From assembly GCA_964389025.1 (NCBI GenBank), contig CAYMCQ010000013.1:1-64000 (forward strand): 64,000 nt of DNA, given 5' to 3'. Each line of letters opens with the position of its first letter. The first letter of the stretch is position 1. The DNA comes from CAYMCQ01 sp964389025. Lineage in GTDB: Bacteria; Verrucomicrobiota; Verrucomicrobiia; Limisphaerales; CAYMCQ01. Shown one piece after another: positions 23,220 through 31,929 of the stretch. Made by a program: the position numbers and the translations under genes. The notes below the pieces were generated by a model. It ran no database searches and was not told the DNA's origin. It was given only the letters and a program-made list of their open reading frames with translations.

Positions 23220-23291
23220 CGCGAGTCGCGCGGCGAGCAATTGGAATTGCTTGAGGCGGCGGAGAAGTTCGGGGGTGAGCAGTGAGGACAT
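23220..23291 (-). pseudogene. Displaced 5' end of the DUF58 gene
   Basis: The first 24 or so codons read MSSLLTPELLRRLKQFQLLA, then ARLARDS, clearly homologous to the start of the intact DUF58 gene (MSLLTPELLRRLEQFQLLAA). It runs into the REP array and has no body. It begins 2 bp after the stop of the upstream membrane-protein gene, an operon-like spacing that the intact copy lacks. This suggests it is the original start that was cut off from its gene. Confidence 0.85.
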
Positions 23292-23293
23292 GG

Positions 23294-23848
23294 TCAACTG
23301 CTCAAAGCCACGCTAGGTTTCGGAGCATCAGCAATTGGTATTCGTGAAGACTGCCAGAGCCAGATACCCGCGAGGACTGAAGCCACAAACCACAGAGGTT
23401 GAAATGTCCACCAGAACGGAAGTTCAGAAACCTGTTCGCCATCAATCTTTCCTTCAAAGAAGGCAATTACCACGAAGGGAAAAAGCAACACTCCAATCCA
23501 GCCCGACGGGAAGATCACCAATTGCAGCCAACAAAAAGCCACAGCCAGTTTAGGTTTGATTCGTCTGAAATTCAGAACGAGCACCAAAATTGCAAGCAAG
23601 TGTGTAAGCAGGAAAAGCCCACCATACCAACCGAAGACACGCGCAATCGCCGCTAGGTTTGCGTTCTTCAATAGAGTTCCGCAAAGCTCCCAAGTAATTG
23701 GCTTGATGAAGCCCAGCGTGTTGCCTTGGCTATCGTGTGTATCCTCGGGTGAATTTTCATAACCGGCTTGGATCGCTGAGGCGAAAACGCAAAGCAAGGC
23801 GCTGAGGCTGATTATTACCAGCAGGATTGTTTTCTTTTTCCCAGACAT
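23294..23848 (-). CDS. Predicted four-helix membrane protein, unknown function
   Basis: The 184-residue protein has an N-terminal helix (TILLVIISLSALLCVFASAI), then three more (GGLFLLTHLLAILVLVLNF; WLQLVIFPSGWIGVLLFPFVVI; PLWFVASVLAGIWLW) and short polar loops. It has no motif I recognise. It lies between MoxR (16 bp away) and the displaced DUF58 start, so it probably belongs to the MoxR operon; its job there cannot be deduced. Confidence 0.75.
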   Translation of the reverse strand: MSGKKKTILLVIISLSALLCVFASAIQAGYENSPEDTHDSQGNTLGFIKPITWELCGTLLKNANLAAIARVFGWYGGLFLLTHLLAILVLVLNFRRIKPKLAVAFCWLQLVIFPSGWIGVLLFPFVVIAFFEGKIDGEQVSELPFWWTFQPLWFVASVLAGIWLWQSSRIPIADAPKPSVALSS

Positions 23849-23864
23849 TGTTATTTAGCTTTGG

Positions 23865-24866
23865 TTACACATTCACCGCCGCCGCATCCTTCGGCGCGTC
23901 TTGAAGAATCTGGCTGATGATCTGGTCGGTCGTGATGCCTTCGGCTTCGGCTTCGAAATTCAAGATCAAACGGTGGCGCAACGCCGGTTGCGCGACGGCT
24001 TCGATGTCGTCGAAGCTGACGTTGAAGCGGCCGTCGGCGAGCGCGCGGACTTTGCCGGCGAGCAGGAGCGTTTGCGCGCCGCGCGGGCTGCTGCCGAAAC
24101 GGAGAAATTGATTCGCAATCGGCGCGGCAGTCCCGGTCTTCGGATGCGTCGCGAGGACGAGGCGCACGGCGTAATCTTTCACATGCGACGCGACGGGAAC
24201 TTCGCGGACGAGCTTTTGCAATTCGATCAAAGTTTCGCGGGCGAGAACTTTGTTGATCTCGGCGCGCAAGTTTTCGGTCGTGCGCGTGAGGACTTCGGTC
24301 AATTCGTCCGCGCTCGGATAACCGACAATGAGCTTGAAGAAAAAGCGGTCAAGCTGCGCCTCGGGCAGCGGATAGGTGCCTTCCTGATCAATCGGGTTTT
24401 GCGTGGCCATCACAAAAAACAAATCGCCGAGCTTGCGGACTTCACCGGCGGCGGTGACTTGATGTTCCTGCATCGCTTCGAGCAGCGCGGACTGGGTCTT
24501 GGGCGTGGCGCGATTGATTTCGTCGGCGAGAATCAGGTTCGCGAAGATCGGGCCTTTCTGAAATTGGAACTCTCGTCGTCCGCCGGCGGTTTCCATGACG
24601 ATATTCGTGCCGAGAATGTCCGCGGGCATGAGGTCGGGCGTGAATTGGATGCGGTTGAACGGAAGGTCGAGAACTTCGCTCAACGTGCGGACGAGCAAAG
24701 TTTTTCCGAGGCCGGGCACGCCTTCGAGCAACACGTGCCCGCCCGCGAACAGCGCAATGAGCGTGCCCTCGACGATGGATTCGTGACCGACGATGACCTT
24801 GCCGATTTCAGCGCGGACGGCATCGTAAGTTTGGCGGAAGTTTTGGATTTGTTGTTCAGTGCTCAT
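23865..24866 (-). CDS. MoxR family AAA+ ATPase
   Basis: A chaperone-like ATPase of 333 residues with Walker A GVPGLGKT, Walker B LILADEINRA, sensor-1 FVMATQNP and the MoxR signature EGTYPLPEAQLDRFFF. It is predicted to act in the cytoplasm on the DUF58 and VWA partners encoded downstream, helping assemble or remodel envelope or metalloprotein complexes. It is separated from the DUF4175-like gene by a GxxExxY gene flanked by inverted repeats. Confidence 0.95.
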   Translation of the reverse strand: MSTEQQIQNFRQTYDAVRAEIGKVIVGHESIVEGTLIALFAGGHVLLEGVPGLGKTLLVRTLSEVLDLPFNRIQFTPDLMPADILGTNIVMETAGGRREFQFQKGPIFANLILADEINRATPKTQSALLEAMQEHQVTAAGEVRKLGDLFFVMATQNPIDQEGTYPLPEAQLDRFFFKLIVGYPSADELTEVLTRTTENLRAEINKVLARETLIELQKLVREVPVASHVKDYAVRLVLATHPKTGTAAPIANQFLRFGSSPRGAQTLLLAGKVRALADGRFNVSFDDIEAVAQPALRHRLILNFEAEAEGITTDQIISQILQDAPKDAAAVNV

Positions 24867-24878
24867 TTTGGAAATTTG

Positions 24879-24904
24879 TAATTTGGAACTCAGGAACTCA
24901 GGAA
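24879..24904. repeat. 26-bp inverted repeat, left copy
   Basis: It reads TAATTTGGAACTCAGGAACT followed by CAGGAA, and is perfectly complementary to 25313-25338. It contains the last codons and stop (TGA at 24892-24890) of the GxxExxY gene. Confidence 0.9.
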
Positions 24905-25297
24905 TTGAGAAACGGATTTTCTGCCGGATTCTTCACGACCAACTCTTTTCACGGTTAATGGCATCGTGGCAAAATTCAGAAGCAAGCCAGATTGAAGCGT
25001 CGTTGCCTTTAGATAGGAACGAACAATTGTGAAATGAATGTCTTCCAATGCTTGAATTGCTTTGAGTTCGACCACAACGGATTGCTCAACAAGAAAGTCC
25101 AACCGATGTTCTCCGACCGGTTTCCCTCGATATTGGATCAAAACACTCTTCTGTCTCTCATAACGAATCTCAAGGAAATCAAACTCGATGGCCAACGCTT
25201 CTTCGTAAGCCGACTCCAGAAACCCCGGCCCCAACGCTTTATGAACGTTGATTGCTGCGCGAATGATGCGGTCAGTCAGTTCTTTATCAGCAAGCAT
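24890..25297 (-). CDS. GxxExxY family protein
   Basis: GxxExxY proteins are small PD-(D/E)xK nuclease-like proteins of unknown role, often scattered in Verrucomicrobia and related genomes. This 135-residue copy has the name motif in KALGPGFLESAYEEAL, the core HRLDFLVEQSVVVELKAI with catalytic-type Asp and Glu-x-Lys, and LKATTLQSGLLLNF. It lies inside perfect 26-bp inverted repeats, and the repeat itself supplies the terminal residues QFLSS. It interrupts the DUF4175-like/MoxR operon, as an independent cassette would. Confidence 0.92.
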   Translation of the reverse strand: MLADKELTDRIIRAAINVHKALGPGFLESAYEEALAIEFDFLEIRYERQKSVLIQYRGKPVGEHRLDFLVEQSVVVELKAIQALEDIHFTIVRSYLKATTLQSGLLLNFATMPLTVKRVGREESGRKSVSQFLSS

Positions 25298-25312
25298 CAG
25301 TTGAAAAATGTT

Positions 25313-25338
25313 TTCCTGAGTTCCTGAGTTCCAAATTA
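25313..25338. repeat. 26-bp inverted repeat, right copy
   Basis: Exact reverse complement of 24879-24904, placed 15 bp upstream of the GxxExxY start and 2 bp from the stop of the DUF4175-like gene. Confidence 0.9.
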
Positions 25339-25340
25339 AA

Positions 25341-27272
25341 TCATTTCTTCAAATCGTCGAAGTAATCGCGCACGGCGTTCTGATACGCGCGCGGGACTTT
25401 TTCCTGACTCAGCGCGCTTTGCGCATCGTTCTGCGCGGCGGTGGCGGCTTCTTCGTATTGAATCTTGCTCTGGCCTTTGATGCTGACGCCCTTCAACGTG
25501 ATGCTTGGCATCGGGCCGCCTTGAGAGAATTGTCCTTTGACCTTCGTTGGGTTCAGCGCGTCGTTCAAAGCTGTGTCGCGATCTGTCTGGCCTTTGCCTT
25601 CCATGTCCGGGCGTTCGATGCCGGAATTATCCCACGCGCTGGAAAACGGAACGTTCCATTGCCAGCCTTGATTTTCGTCAGCCCAGGTGCCGACGCCGCG
25701 ACCGGGCCGGTTATTGGCGTTCGGATTGAAACCAGGGCTGCCGGCGCATTGTCCCCAGCCTTTGCCCGAGCCGACGCACATCGAAGCTCGGTCGAGCGCC
25801 TTCATCGCATCGGCGAGCTGCTGCGCGTCGCCCATCTGTTGCATGAGTTTTTCAAGTTCTTGTTTGGCATTCGCGAGCGATTGCGCCGCGCCGGATTTGT
25901 CACCGGCCTTCATTTGTTTGCTGGCTTGTTTCAATTCGTCAGCCGCCTTGCCGTAAGGACTTGCCGGGTCAATGGAACGCAAAACTTCGTCCAGCATCTT
26001 TTCCAATTGCTCCTGCGAGAGGTTGGCGGACTGGAGCTGCTGAATCATTTTCTCCAAGGTCTGTTGCGCAGCCTCGGCCTGTCCGTTCTTCAATTGCTCC
26101 GGCAAATCTTTCCCCATCTTTTCGGCGGCGGCTTGCATCTGCTGAAGTTGTTTCGCCGTGTCGCGAGTTTTATCGAGATCGTTCAGCGCGGACTCAATGT
26201 CCTTGAGAAAAACGTCGGTCTGGTTCGCTTGAAACGCGGCGATGGCTTCATCCAGTTGCGGCAACTGAATCCCCATTTCGCTCGCCTGTTTGGAAAGAGC
26301 GGAAAGCGACTCGGACATCTTCTGTTTGTCCGCGTCGTTGCCGCCGCCGGGGTTCTGGCTGGCCATCGCTTGCGCGGCTTTCTGAAGCTTCTCCAGATTT
26401 TGTTTCAACTTGTCCATGGCTTCGGGGTTGCCAGTCTCGTTGCCCAACTGTTTTTGCATCTGCGCCATCTGCTTTTCCAGATCGGCCTTCGTGCCGCCGG
26501 GCGAACGCGCGGCCTGCTCCATTTTTTTCAATGCCGGGTCTTTGCTGAATTGCTTCAACTCATCCTTGAGTTTCTCGGTGACGCTCGCCAAATCCTTGAG
26601 CGCGTCGCTGCGCGTCAAAGTTTTTTTCGTGAACTCATCGCCGAGCTTCTCGACGGATTCGAGTGACTTGTGTGTCTGTTCCATCACCGGCGCGCGGGCT
26701 TCGAGGCTGCGCTTGGTCAATTCGAGCAGCCGCTGGCCGACTTCCTTGATGTTCTGTTGCTCGGCCTGTTTCTGGAGAAATTTCTTGCTGCGATACTCGG
26801 GAACAAAACCCAACCCGCACGCTACTGCCAAAATCAAGACCGTCCACCGCGCTGGCTTCGGCAGATGAAATGGCACGAGCCGTCGCGGTTCAATTTCTTT
26901 GACGTGTCCGGCGGCATCGTTCAAAACCAATTCACTCCATTCGGTCGTGTCGGATTTTTTTGTGAACTCCAACGCGGTGCTGATTCGTTCCTTCAGGTGC
27001 CGGCGGATGTCAACCCAGCGCGCGGTCTGTTCGATGGAAATTTTTTTCCAGCCGCCAACGATGAAACCAATCGCCATGCAAACGACCGCCGCGCCGCCCG
27101 CGACGAGCAAACTCCAAATGGGAATCGGTGCGAGTTTGTAAACCGTCAGCGTGACGAGCCAGAGAATCGCGCCGATGAAGAGTCCAAGCCACATTCCGCG
27201 CAGCGCCTGCGACCAGCGCCGCCGTCGCGCGGTTTGTTGCAGAGCTGATTCGATGAATTGAATTTCGCTCAT
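25341..27272 (-). CDS. DUF4175-like membrane protein with long coiled coil
   Basis: Two N-terminal helices (GMWLGLFIGAILWLVTLTVY; SLLVAGGAAVVCMAIGFIVGG), an RHLKERISTALEF segment and a third helix (ARWTVLILAVACGLGFV) lead into about 350 residues rich in Gln, Lys and Met. These form heptad-like coiled coil with repeated KQMxxMQKQL and AAEKMGKDL patterns (about residues 170-480). The C-terminal part is Gly/Trp rich (CVGSGKGWGQCAGSPGFNP). Similar proteins head MoxR-DUF58-VWA operons in Planctomycetes and Verrucomicrobia. It may be a structural or sensing partner of that machinery. The family name is assigned by resemblance. Confidence 0.8.
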   Translation of the reverse strand: MSEIQFIESALQQTARRRRWSQALRGMWLGLFIGAILWLVTLTVYKLAPIPIWSLLVAGGAAVVCMAIGFIVGGWKKISIEQTARWVDIRRHLKERISTALEFTKKSDTTEWSELVLNDAAGHVKEIEPRRLVPFHLPKPARWTVLILAVACGLGFVPEYRSKKFLQKQAEQQNIKEVGQRLLELTKRSLEARAPVMEQTHKSLESVEKLGDEFTKKTLTRSDALKDLASVTEKLKDELKQFSKDPALKKMEQAARSPGGTKADLEKQMAQMQKQLGNETGNPEAMDKLKQNLEKLQKAAQAMASQNPGGGNDADKQKMSESLSALSKQASEMGIQLPQLDEAIAAFQANQTDVFLKDIESALNDLDKTRDTAKQLQQMQAAAEKMGKDLPEQLKNGQAEAAQQTLEKMIQQLQSANLSQEQLEKMLDEVLRSIDPASPYGKAADELKQASKQMKAGDKSGAAQSLANAKQELEKLMQQMGDAQQLADAMKALDRASMCVGSGKGWGQCAGSPGFNPNANNRPGRGVGTWADENQGWQWNVPFSSAWDNSGIERPDMEGKGQTDRDTALNDALNPTKVKGQFSQGGPMPSITLKGVSIKGQSKIQYEEAATAAQNDAQSALSQEKVPRAYQNAVRDYFDDLKK

Positions 27273-27344
27273 GGCCTGGCTCTAAATTGGCGCAGGACGC
27301 CCGATTTGGCGAGCATTAAGACACCTCTGATAAACCCGAAAGGG

Positions 27345-28640
27345 TCATTTTGTTTCCGCCGCAACTTCTTTTTTTACCCAGATGAACCACGCGGCAATGG
27401 CGAACAGCAGCAAATTGAACACGCCCAGCGTTTGCAACACCACTTCCAGCCTGCCGGGAAAACGGTTCAGGATTTGCGGCAGCGCAAATGCGTAAACCAG
27501 CACCAGCACGACCATGAACGGCACGATCTTGAAACGCGAGCGCGCCAGCAAGTCGTTCACCATTACGTTGGCCAGCGCCAGCGGAATCATTGCGCCGGCA
27601 TACCACGGTAGCAGCGACACGGTTTTTGCGACGTCGCCGCTTTTATAGACGATTTTGACGACGAGCGGCCCGACGAGCCATAAACCAATCGCCCCGCACA
27701 CCGCGAGCACCGCCGTGCCGAACACGACGATGTTAAACAGATTCGTCTTTTCCGCTTTGACACTGCTGTGGACGATTTTAGGAAACATCACCGCCGCGAG
27801 CGGCAGCACCAGCCAGAGGAGCGCGCGCGACAACGTGCCGGCCGCCACGTAAGGTTTCATTTCATCGCCGCTGAAATACGCTTTCGCAAACATCGTGTCC
27901 GTTGTGAACAAGAACTGGCACGTCCCAAAGCCGAGCATCAACGGCAACATTTGCCCCAATGAGTTTTTCACATCGAATTTTTCCGGTCGCATCAACAACA
28001 AGTCCCGCGACCGCCAAGTGAAAATTGCCACGCCCAGCCCGACGCCTGCGAGCGCGCCAATCATCAAACCCGTCGCATTCCTGCCGGCAAAAAGAAAAAC
28101 CGCCGCCGCCGCCACAACCAGCCGCGCGATGCCGCCCGACATCATCGCCCAGCCAAACCAGAAAAAATCTTGTCGCCCCTGCAGCACCCCCGCAAACAGC
28201 GGCGTCCACAGCGAAGCAAGCACAACGGGCAGCGTGATCCAAAGACAAACTGCATTCGGAAGTTTCCAGCTTTGGACGATCGCCCCTTGAAACGCCAGCA
28301 CCGCCAGCGCGGCCACCGCCCACAGCACGAACGTCCACAGCCACGCCAGCCGAATCATGCCCGAAAGTTGCCGCTCGCGATTCGTCGCCAGCGCCAGCGC
28401 CGTCTGCTGAGCGAAGACCATCTGCAGCGGCATCGTCGGGATGCAGGCTGTCACCATCAGCAACGTTCCGAAGATGCTGTATTCAGCGTCAGGAATTTTT
28501 TTGTTCAAAAAATGGACACCAAAGGTCATCGCGCCACCCGTAATCGTGGCAATCATCATCCATCCGCTTTGCCGGAAAAATGCCGCGTGCGGTTTGCGGT
28601 CCAGCGTCGGGACAGTTTCTTTTAAGGATGTGGCGTTCAT
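27345..28640 (-). CDS. Polysaccharide/lipid-linked oligosaccharide flippase-like membrane protein
   Basis: The 431 residues form about 12 hydrophobic helices arranged like the MOP superfamily (Wzx/MurJ type): SGWMMIATITGGAMTFGVHFLNKKI at the start, QGRQDFFWFGWAMMSGGIARL, and LPLMLGFGTCQFLFTTDTMFAKAYF near the middle. Such proteins move lipid-linked sugars across the inner membrane. Its ATG overlaps the stop of the M20 peptidase gene by one base, and an epimerase gene lies upstream, which fits envelope glycan assembly. The substrate is unknown. Confidence 0.8.
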   Translation of the reverse strand: MNATSLKETVPTLDRKPHAAFFRQSGWMMIATITGGAMTFGVHFLNKKIPDAEYSIFGTLLMVTACIPTMPLQMVFAQQTALALATNRERQLSGMIRLAWLWTFVLWAVAALAVLAFQGAIVQSWKLPNAVCLWITLPVVLASLWTPLFAGVLQGRQDFFWFGWAMMSGGIARLVVAAAAVFLFAGRNATGLMIGALAGVGLGVAIFTWRSRDLLLMRPEKFDVKNSLGQMLPLMLGFGTCQFLFTTDTMFAKAYFSGDEMKPYVAAGTLSRALLWLVLPLAAVMFPKIVHSSVKAEKTNLFNIVVFGTAVLAVCGAIGLWLVGPLVVKIVYKSGDVAKTVSLLPWYAGAMIPLALANVMVNDLLARSRFKIVPFMVVLVLVYAFALPQILNRFPGRLEVVLQTLGVFNLLLFAIAAWFIWVKKEVAAETK

Positions 28641-29770
28641 CAGGGCAGCGATTTCAACAATCGGGCAAGAATATCCTTGGCGCGTTCAAGTTGCGAAACC
28701 GAAATCCACTCGTCAGCCGTGTGCGCCTGAGCGATGTCGCCCGGTCCGAACACGACGCTGGGAATCCCGGCGCGCGACAACACGCTCGCATCGCAATAGA
28801 AATCCACGCCTGCGGGTTTTGCCTGGCCAATGACGCGAAGAAATTGGCGGACGAGCGGAAGTTTCGGGTCCGTTTCCATCGGCAGGCAGGATATGGTTTT
28901 GGCATTCGAGAAACTCGCCGCGAGATGATTTTTGCGGAGCAGCGACTTGATTTCGCGCCGGACGCCGGACTCGGTTTCGCCCGGCAACGTGCGCCGATCC
29001 ACCGTGATGGCGCAGGAATCCGGCACGATGTTCGCCTGAGTGCCGCCGCAGATCGTGCCGACGCTGACCGTGGCATGGCCGAGCAGTGGGTGACGGTGCG
29101 TCTTCAATTTCACGCGGTAAGTCGTCTCCAAAAAATCCACGACGAGCGACATTTCATGAACCGCATTTTTGCCAAGCTCCGGTTTTGAGCCGTGCGCCGC
29201 CTTGCCGCGAGTTTCCAGCCTCAGCCACAGGTTTCCCTTGTGCGCCGTGACAAGTTTCAATTGCGTCGGCTCGCCGACGATTGCCAAGTCCGCTTTCAAT
29301 TTTGATTTTGCCAGCGCTCGCGACCCGCCTTGACTGTTTTCTTCGTCCACAAGCCCGGCAAAATTGATTTCCGTCTCGCGCGGGCGGTTCTTGCTTTGGA
29401 CAACTTCGCAAAGCGCGGTCAGCATTGCGGCGACGCTGCCTTTTGTGTCGCAAGCGCCCCGGCCGAAAAGAAAGTCACCCTGCTTGCACGGCTGGAATTG
29501 TTTTTCACTGACGACATTGACGGTGTCCAGGTGCGGCGCGAGCAGAATACGATGTTTGACTTTTCCAGCCGGACAAAATCTCACGAGCAGATTTGAGCGG
29601 TTTGGGAAAACGTTTTGAAAATCAATGTCGAGGGTGGCTTTTGCAGAAACCGCCGCCAGAAAATCCGCCACGCGTTTCTCGCCCGCGCGTGGGTTGCCTG
29701 CCGGCAAAAATGCCGGGTTCACGCTCGGCAGCGCGATGAGTTCGCGCAAAAGTTTTTCGGCGGAAATCAT
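28640..29770 (-). CDS. M20 family metallopeptidase (ArgE/DapE type)
   Basis: A zinc-dependent aminoacylase/deacetylase-type hydrolase of about 376 residues. Visible are LLAPHLDTVNV (metal His and Asp), FGRGACDTKGSVAAML (bridging Asp), AGLVDEENSQGG (catalytic Glu plus metal Glu) and the dimerisation domain with GNLWLRLETRGKAAHGSKPELGKNA. Near the end is SVVFGPGDIAQAHTADEWI with the last metal His. The precise substrate (acetylornithine, succinyl-diaminopimelate or a peptide) cannot be told from sequence. The ATG at 29770 is preferred because the longer frame begins in a repeat. Confidence 0.9.
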   Translation of the reverse strand: MISAEKLLRELIALPSVNPAFLPAGNPRAGEKRVADFLAAVSAKATLDIDFQNVFPNRSNLLVRFCPAGKVKHRILLAPHLDTVNVVSEKQFQPCKQGDFLFGRGACDTKGSVAAMLTALCEVVQSKNRPRETEINFAGLVDEENSQGGSRALAKSKLKADLAIVGEPTQLKLVTAHKGNLWLRLETRGKAAHGSKPELGKNAVHEMSLVVDFLETTYRVKLKTHRHPLLGHATVSVGTICGGTQANIVPDSCAITVDRRTLPGETESGVRREIKSLLRKNHLAASFSNAKTISCLPMETDPKLPLVRQFLRVIGQAKPAGVDFYCDASVLSRAGIPSVVFGPGDIAQAHTADEWISVSQLERAKDILARLLKSLP

Positions 29771-29776
29771 TTTTAA

Positions 29777-29877
29777 CCACCGATCCCGCAAGGCGGGACG
29801 GATGGACACAGATAGCTGGAAAAGCTGGAGCCGTAAAAACAAATCCGTGTTTATCCGTGTCCATCCGTGGTTATCTC
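29777..29877. repeat. AACCAC...GTGGTT long inverted repeat
   Basis: The left arm AACCACCGATCCCGC...GGATGGACACAGAT faces the right arm ATCCGTGTCCATCCGTGGTT around a 40-base loop. The left arm carries an extra small hairpin, CCCGCAAGGCGGG. It fills the gap between the epimerase end and the peptidase start. Confidence 0.75.
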
Positions 29878-30827
29878 GTTTCGGCTTTCTTGAACCACTC
29901 GATAAACAGCGGAATTCCCTGCTCGATTTTCGTTTTCGGGTTGTAGCCGAGTTTGGCGCGGGCTTTGGAAATGTCGGCGAAAGTTATCGGCACATCGCCG
30001 GGCTGCGGCGGCTGGCGGTTGATGACGGCCTTCTTGCCGAGAGATTTTTCCAGCAGCGCGATGAGTTCGTCGAGCTTCACGGTCTGCGCTTCGCCAAGAT
30101 TGAAAACTTGGTAGCCGAAATTTTTTTGTGTGCAAGCGATTACACCGTCCACGATGTCGTCAATGAACGTATAATCCCGCGCCGTCGAACCATCGCCGAA
30201 AACGGGAATCGGTTTGCCGTCGCGGATGAGCTTCGCGAATTTATGAATCGCCAGATCAGGTCGCTGGCGCGGGCCATAGACGGTGAAGAAGCGGAGCATC
30301 GTCACATCCATGCCGTAAACGTGATGATAAACGTGGCCGAGCGCTTCGCAGGCAAGCTTGCTGGCGGCGTAAGGCGAGATGGCGGAAAAAATTGGGTCGC
30401 TTTCTGAGAACGGGACTTTGGAATTCACGCCGTAAACGGACGACGACGACGCGATGATGATTTTTTTGACGCCGTTTTGCCGCGCGGCTTCGAGCACATT
30501 GACCGTGCCTTCGACGTTCACGCGCTGATACAACGCCGGTTCTTCAAGGCTTGGTCGGACTCCCGCGCGCGCAGCGAGATGAATCACTTGGTCAAACTTC
30601 ACGCTGGAAAAAAGCTCGTCAAGCGCGGCGCGGTCCGTGATGTCGCCAACAATAAATTCAAACGGCTTCGCGAGCGTTTGGATTTCCCGGAGGTTGTTGC
30701 GTTTCAGCGCCGGGTCGTAGAACGGATTCAAGTCATCCAGCGTCCAGACCGCGTGGCCATCGCGCAGCAACCGCTCGCAAACGTGCGAGCCGATGAAGCC
30801 CGCGCCGCCGGTGACGAGACAATTCAT
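29871..30827 (-). CDS. NAD-dependent epimerase (UDP-glucuronate/glucose 4-epimerase type)
   Basis: An extended SDR of about 318 residues that interconverts nucleotide sugars for envelope polysaccharide. It has the Rossmann motif VTGGAGFIGSHV, HLAARAGVRPS, the SSSSVYG serine region, the catalytic YAASK, RFFTVYGPRQRPD and DYTFIDDIVDGV. The GVRPSLEEP and PYAASKLACE sequences are nearest to UDP-glucuronate 4-epimerases in my recollection, but the substrate is not proven. The ATG at 30827 starts directly before the Rossmann strand. The gene is divergent from purC across a 79-bp region holding a small AAAGTTC hairpin. Confidence 0.9.
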   Translation of the reverse strand: MNCLVTGGAGFIGSHVCERLLRDGHAVWTLDDLNPFYDPALKRNNLREIQTLAKPFEFIVGDITDRAALDELFSSVKFDQVIHLAARAGVRPSLEEPALYQRVNVEGTVNVLEAARQNGVKKIIIASSSSVYGVNSKVPFSESDPIFSAISPYAASKLACEALGHVYHHVYGMDVTMLRFFTVYGPRQRPDLAIHKFAKLIRDGKPIPVFGDGSTARDYTFIDDIVDGVIACTQKNFGYQVFNLGEAQTVKLDELIALLEKSLGKKAVINRQPPQPGDVPITFADISKARAKLGYNPKTKIEQGIPLFIEWFKKAETR

Positions 30828-30906
30828 GGGCGCATAATGTCGTTCGCCGTTCAAAGTTCAAAGTTCAAAGTTGAACTTTGGCGTTGAAACTTCATATTTC
30901 GCGGCA

Positions 30907-31797
30907 ATGAATAACGACGCGATTCTCCAAGTTGATTTGCCGGGCATCAAAAAAATCCGCAGCGGCAAGGTGCGCGAGCTGTTCGACCTCGGCGACCGGC
31001 TGTTGATGGTTGCGACGGACCGCATCTCGGCGTTCGATGTCATCATGCCGAACGGCATCCCGCGCAAGGGTGAAGTGCTGACGCAGATTTCGCACTTCTG
31101 GTTTTCGCAGATGGAATCGTTTCAGCCAAATCACTTGCTGGCTAAGGCAAATGACCCATTGCCGAAAAATTTACAGTCGCACGAAAAAATTCTCGCCCGA
31201 CGCAGCATGATCGTTAAGAAGTGCAAGCCGCTGGCCATCGAGTGCGTCGTGCGCGGATACGTGGTCGGCTCGGGCTGGAAGGAATATCGCGAGCGGCAGA
31301 CGATTTGCGGAATCAAACTTCCACCAGGTTTGCCGGAAGCGGCGGAATTGCCCGAGCCGATCTTCACGCCCGCGACAAAGGCCGAAACCGGTCACGACGA
31401 AAATATTTCCTTTGATGAGGCGCGAAAGATCGTGGGCGACGACATCGCGGAGGAAGCGCGCGCGAAGAGTTTGAAGATTTACAACTTCGCACGCGACCAC
31501 GCGCGCAAACGCGGCATCATCATCGCAGACACGAAGTTTGAGTTCGGTTTGTTCGAAGGAAAGTTAATCCTGATTGATGAAGTCCTGACGCCCGATTCGT
31601 CGCGGTTCTGGCCTGCGGACCAATATCGCACCGGCTGTTCGCCGCCGAGTTTCGACAAGCAATTCGTCCGCGACTATCTCGAAACACTGGATTGGAACAA
31701 GCAGCCGCCCGGCCCAAAACTTCCCGCCGATGTGATCGCGAAAACGACGGCGAAATATTTGGAGGCTTACGAGCGGTTGACGGGAAAGCAGTTGTGA
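30907..31797 (+). CDS. purC: Phosphoribosylaminoimidazole-succinocarboxamide synthase
   Basis: SAICAR synthase joins CAIR and aspartate using ATP in purine synthesis. Family motifs are IRSGKVRELFDLGDRLLMVATDRISAFD, ECVVRGYVVGSGWKEY, HDENISFDEA, GIIIADTKFEFG, DEVLTPDSSRFWP and SFDKQFVRDYLE. About 296 residues is the length of the larger, eukaryote-like bacterial class. The ATG at 30907 is chosen; an earlier in-frame TTG lies in a repeat. Confidence 0.96.
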   Translation: MNNDAILQVDLPGIKKIRSGKVRELFDLGDRLLMVATDRISAFDVIMPNGIPRKGEVLTQISHFWFSQMESFQPNHLLAKANDPLPKNLQSHEKILARRSMIVKKCKPLAIECVVRGYVVGSGWKEYRERQTICGIKLPPGLPEAAELPEPIFTPATKAETGHDENISFDEARKIVGDDIAEEARAKSLKIYNFARDHARKRGIIIADTKFEFGLFEGKLILIDEVLTPDSSRFWPADQYRTGCSPPSFDKQFVRDYLETLDWNKQPPGPKLPADVIAKTTAKYLEAYERLTGKQL

Positions 31798-31802
31798 TTG
31801 AA

Positions 31803-31884
31803 TCGGAGGGACGAGTTCCACGAGTCCCCATCTTGATTTCGAACAAAGGAGAATTCAGAGACTCGTGTAACTCGTCCCTCCGTT
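31803..31884. repeat. GGAGGGACGAGTT...AACTCGTCCCTCC inverted repeat (copy 1)
   Basis: GGAGGGACGAGTTCCACGAG and ACTCGTGTAACTCGTCCCTC face each other across about 40 bases, between purC and the permease gene. A second copy runs off the end of the window at 63925. Confidence 0.85.
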
Positions 31885-31929
31885 GGATGTTGGCGTCTGC
31901 GGCTTCCTTTGCTACCGTCGCGCCACCGC

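Noticed and set aside
23901..24881. A 326-codon plus-strand frame opposite MoxR
   Set aside because: Antisense shadow of a strongly supported AAA+ gene; composition is Arg/Glu/Asp-rich without motifs.
30838..30880. A purine riboswitch upstream of purC
   Set aside because: Only a short AAAGTTC hairpin is present; there is no aptamer-like three-way junction or conserved loop.
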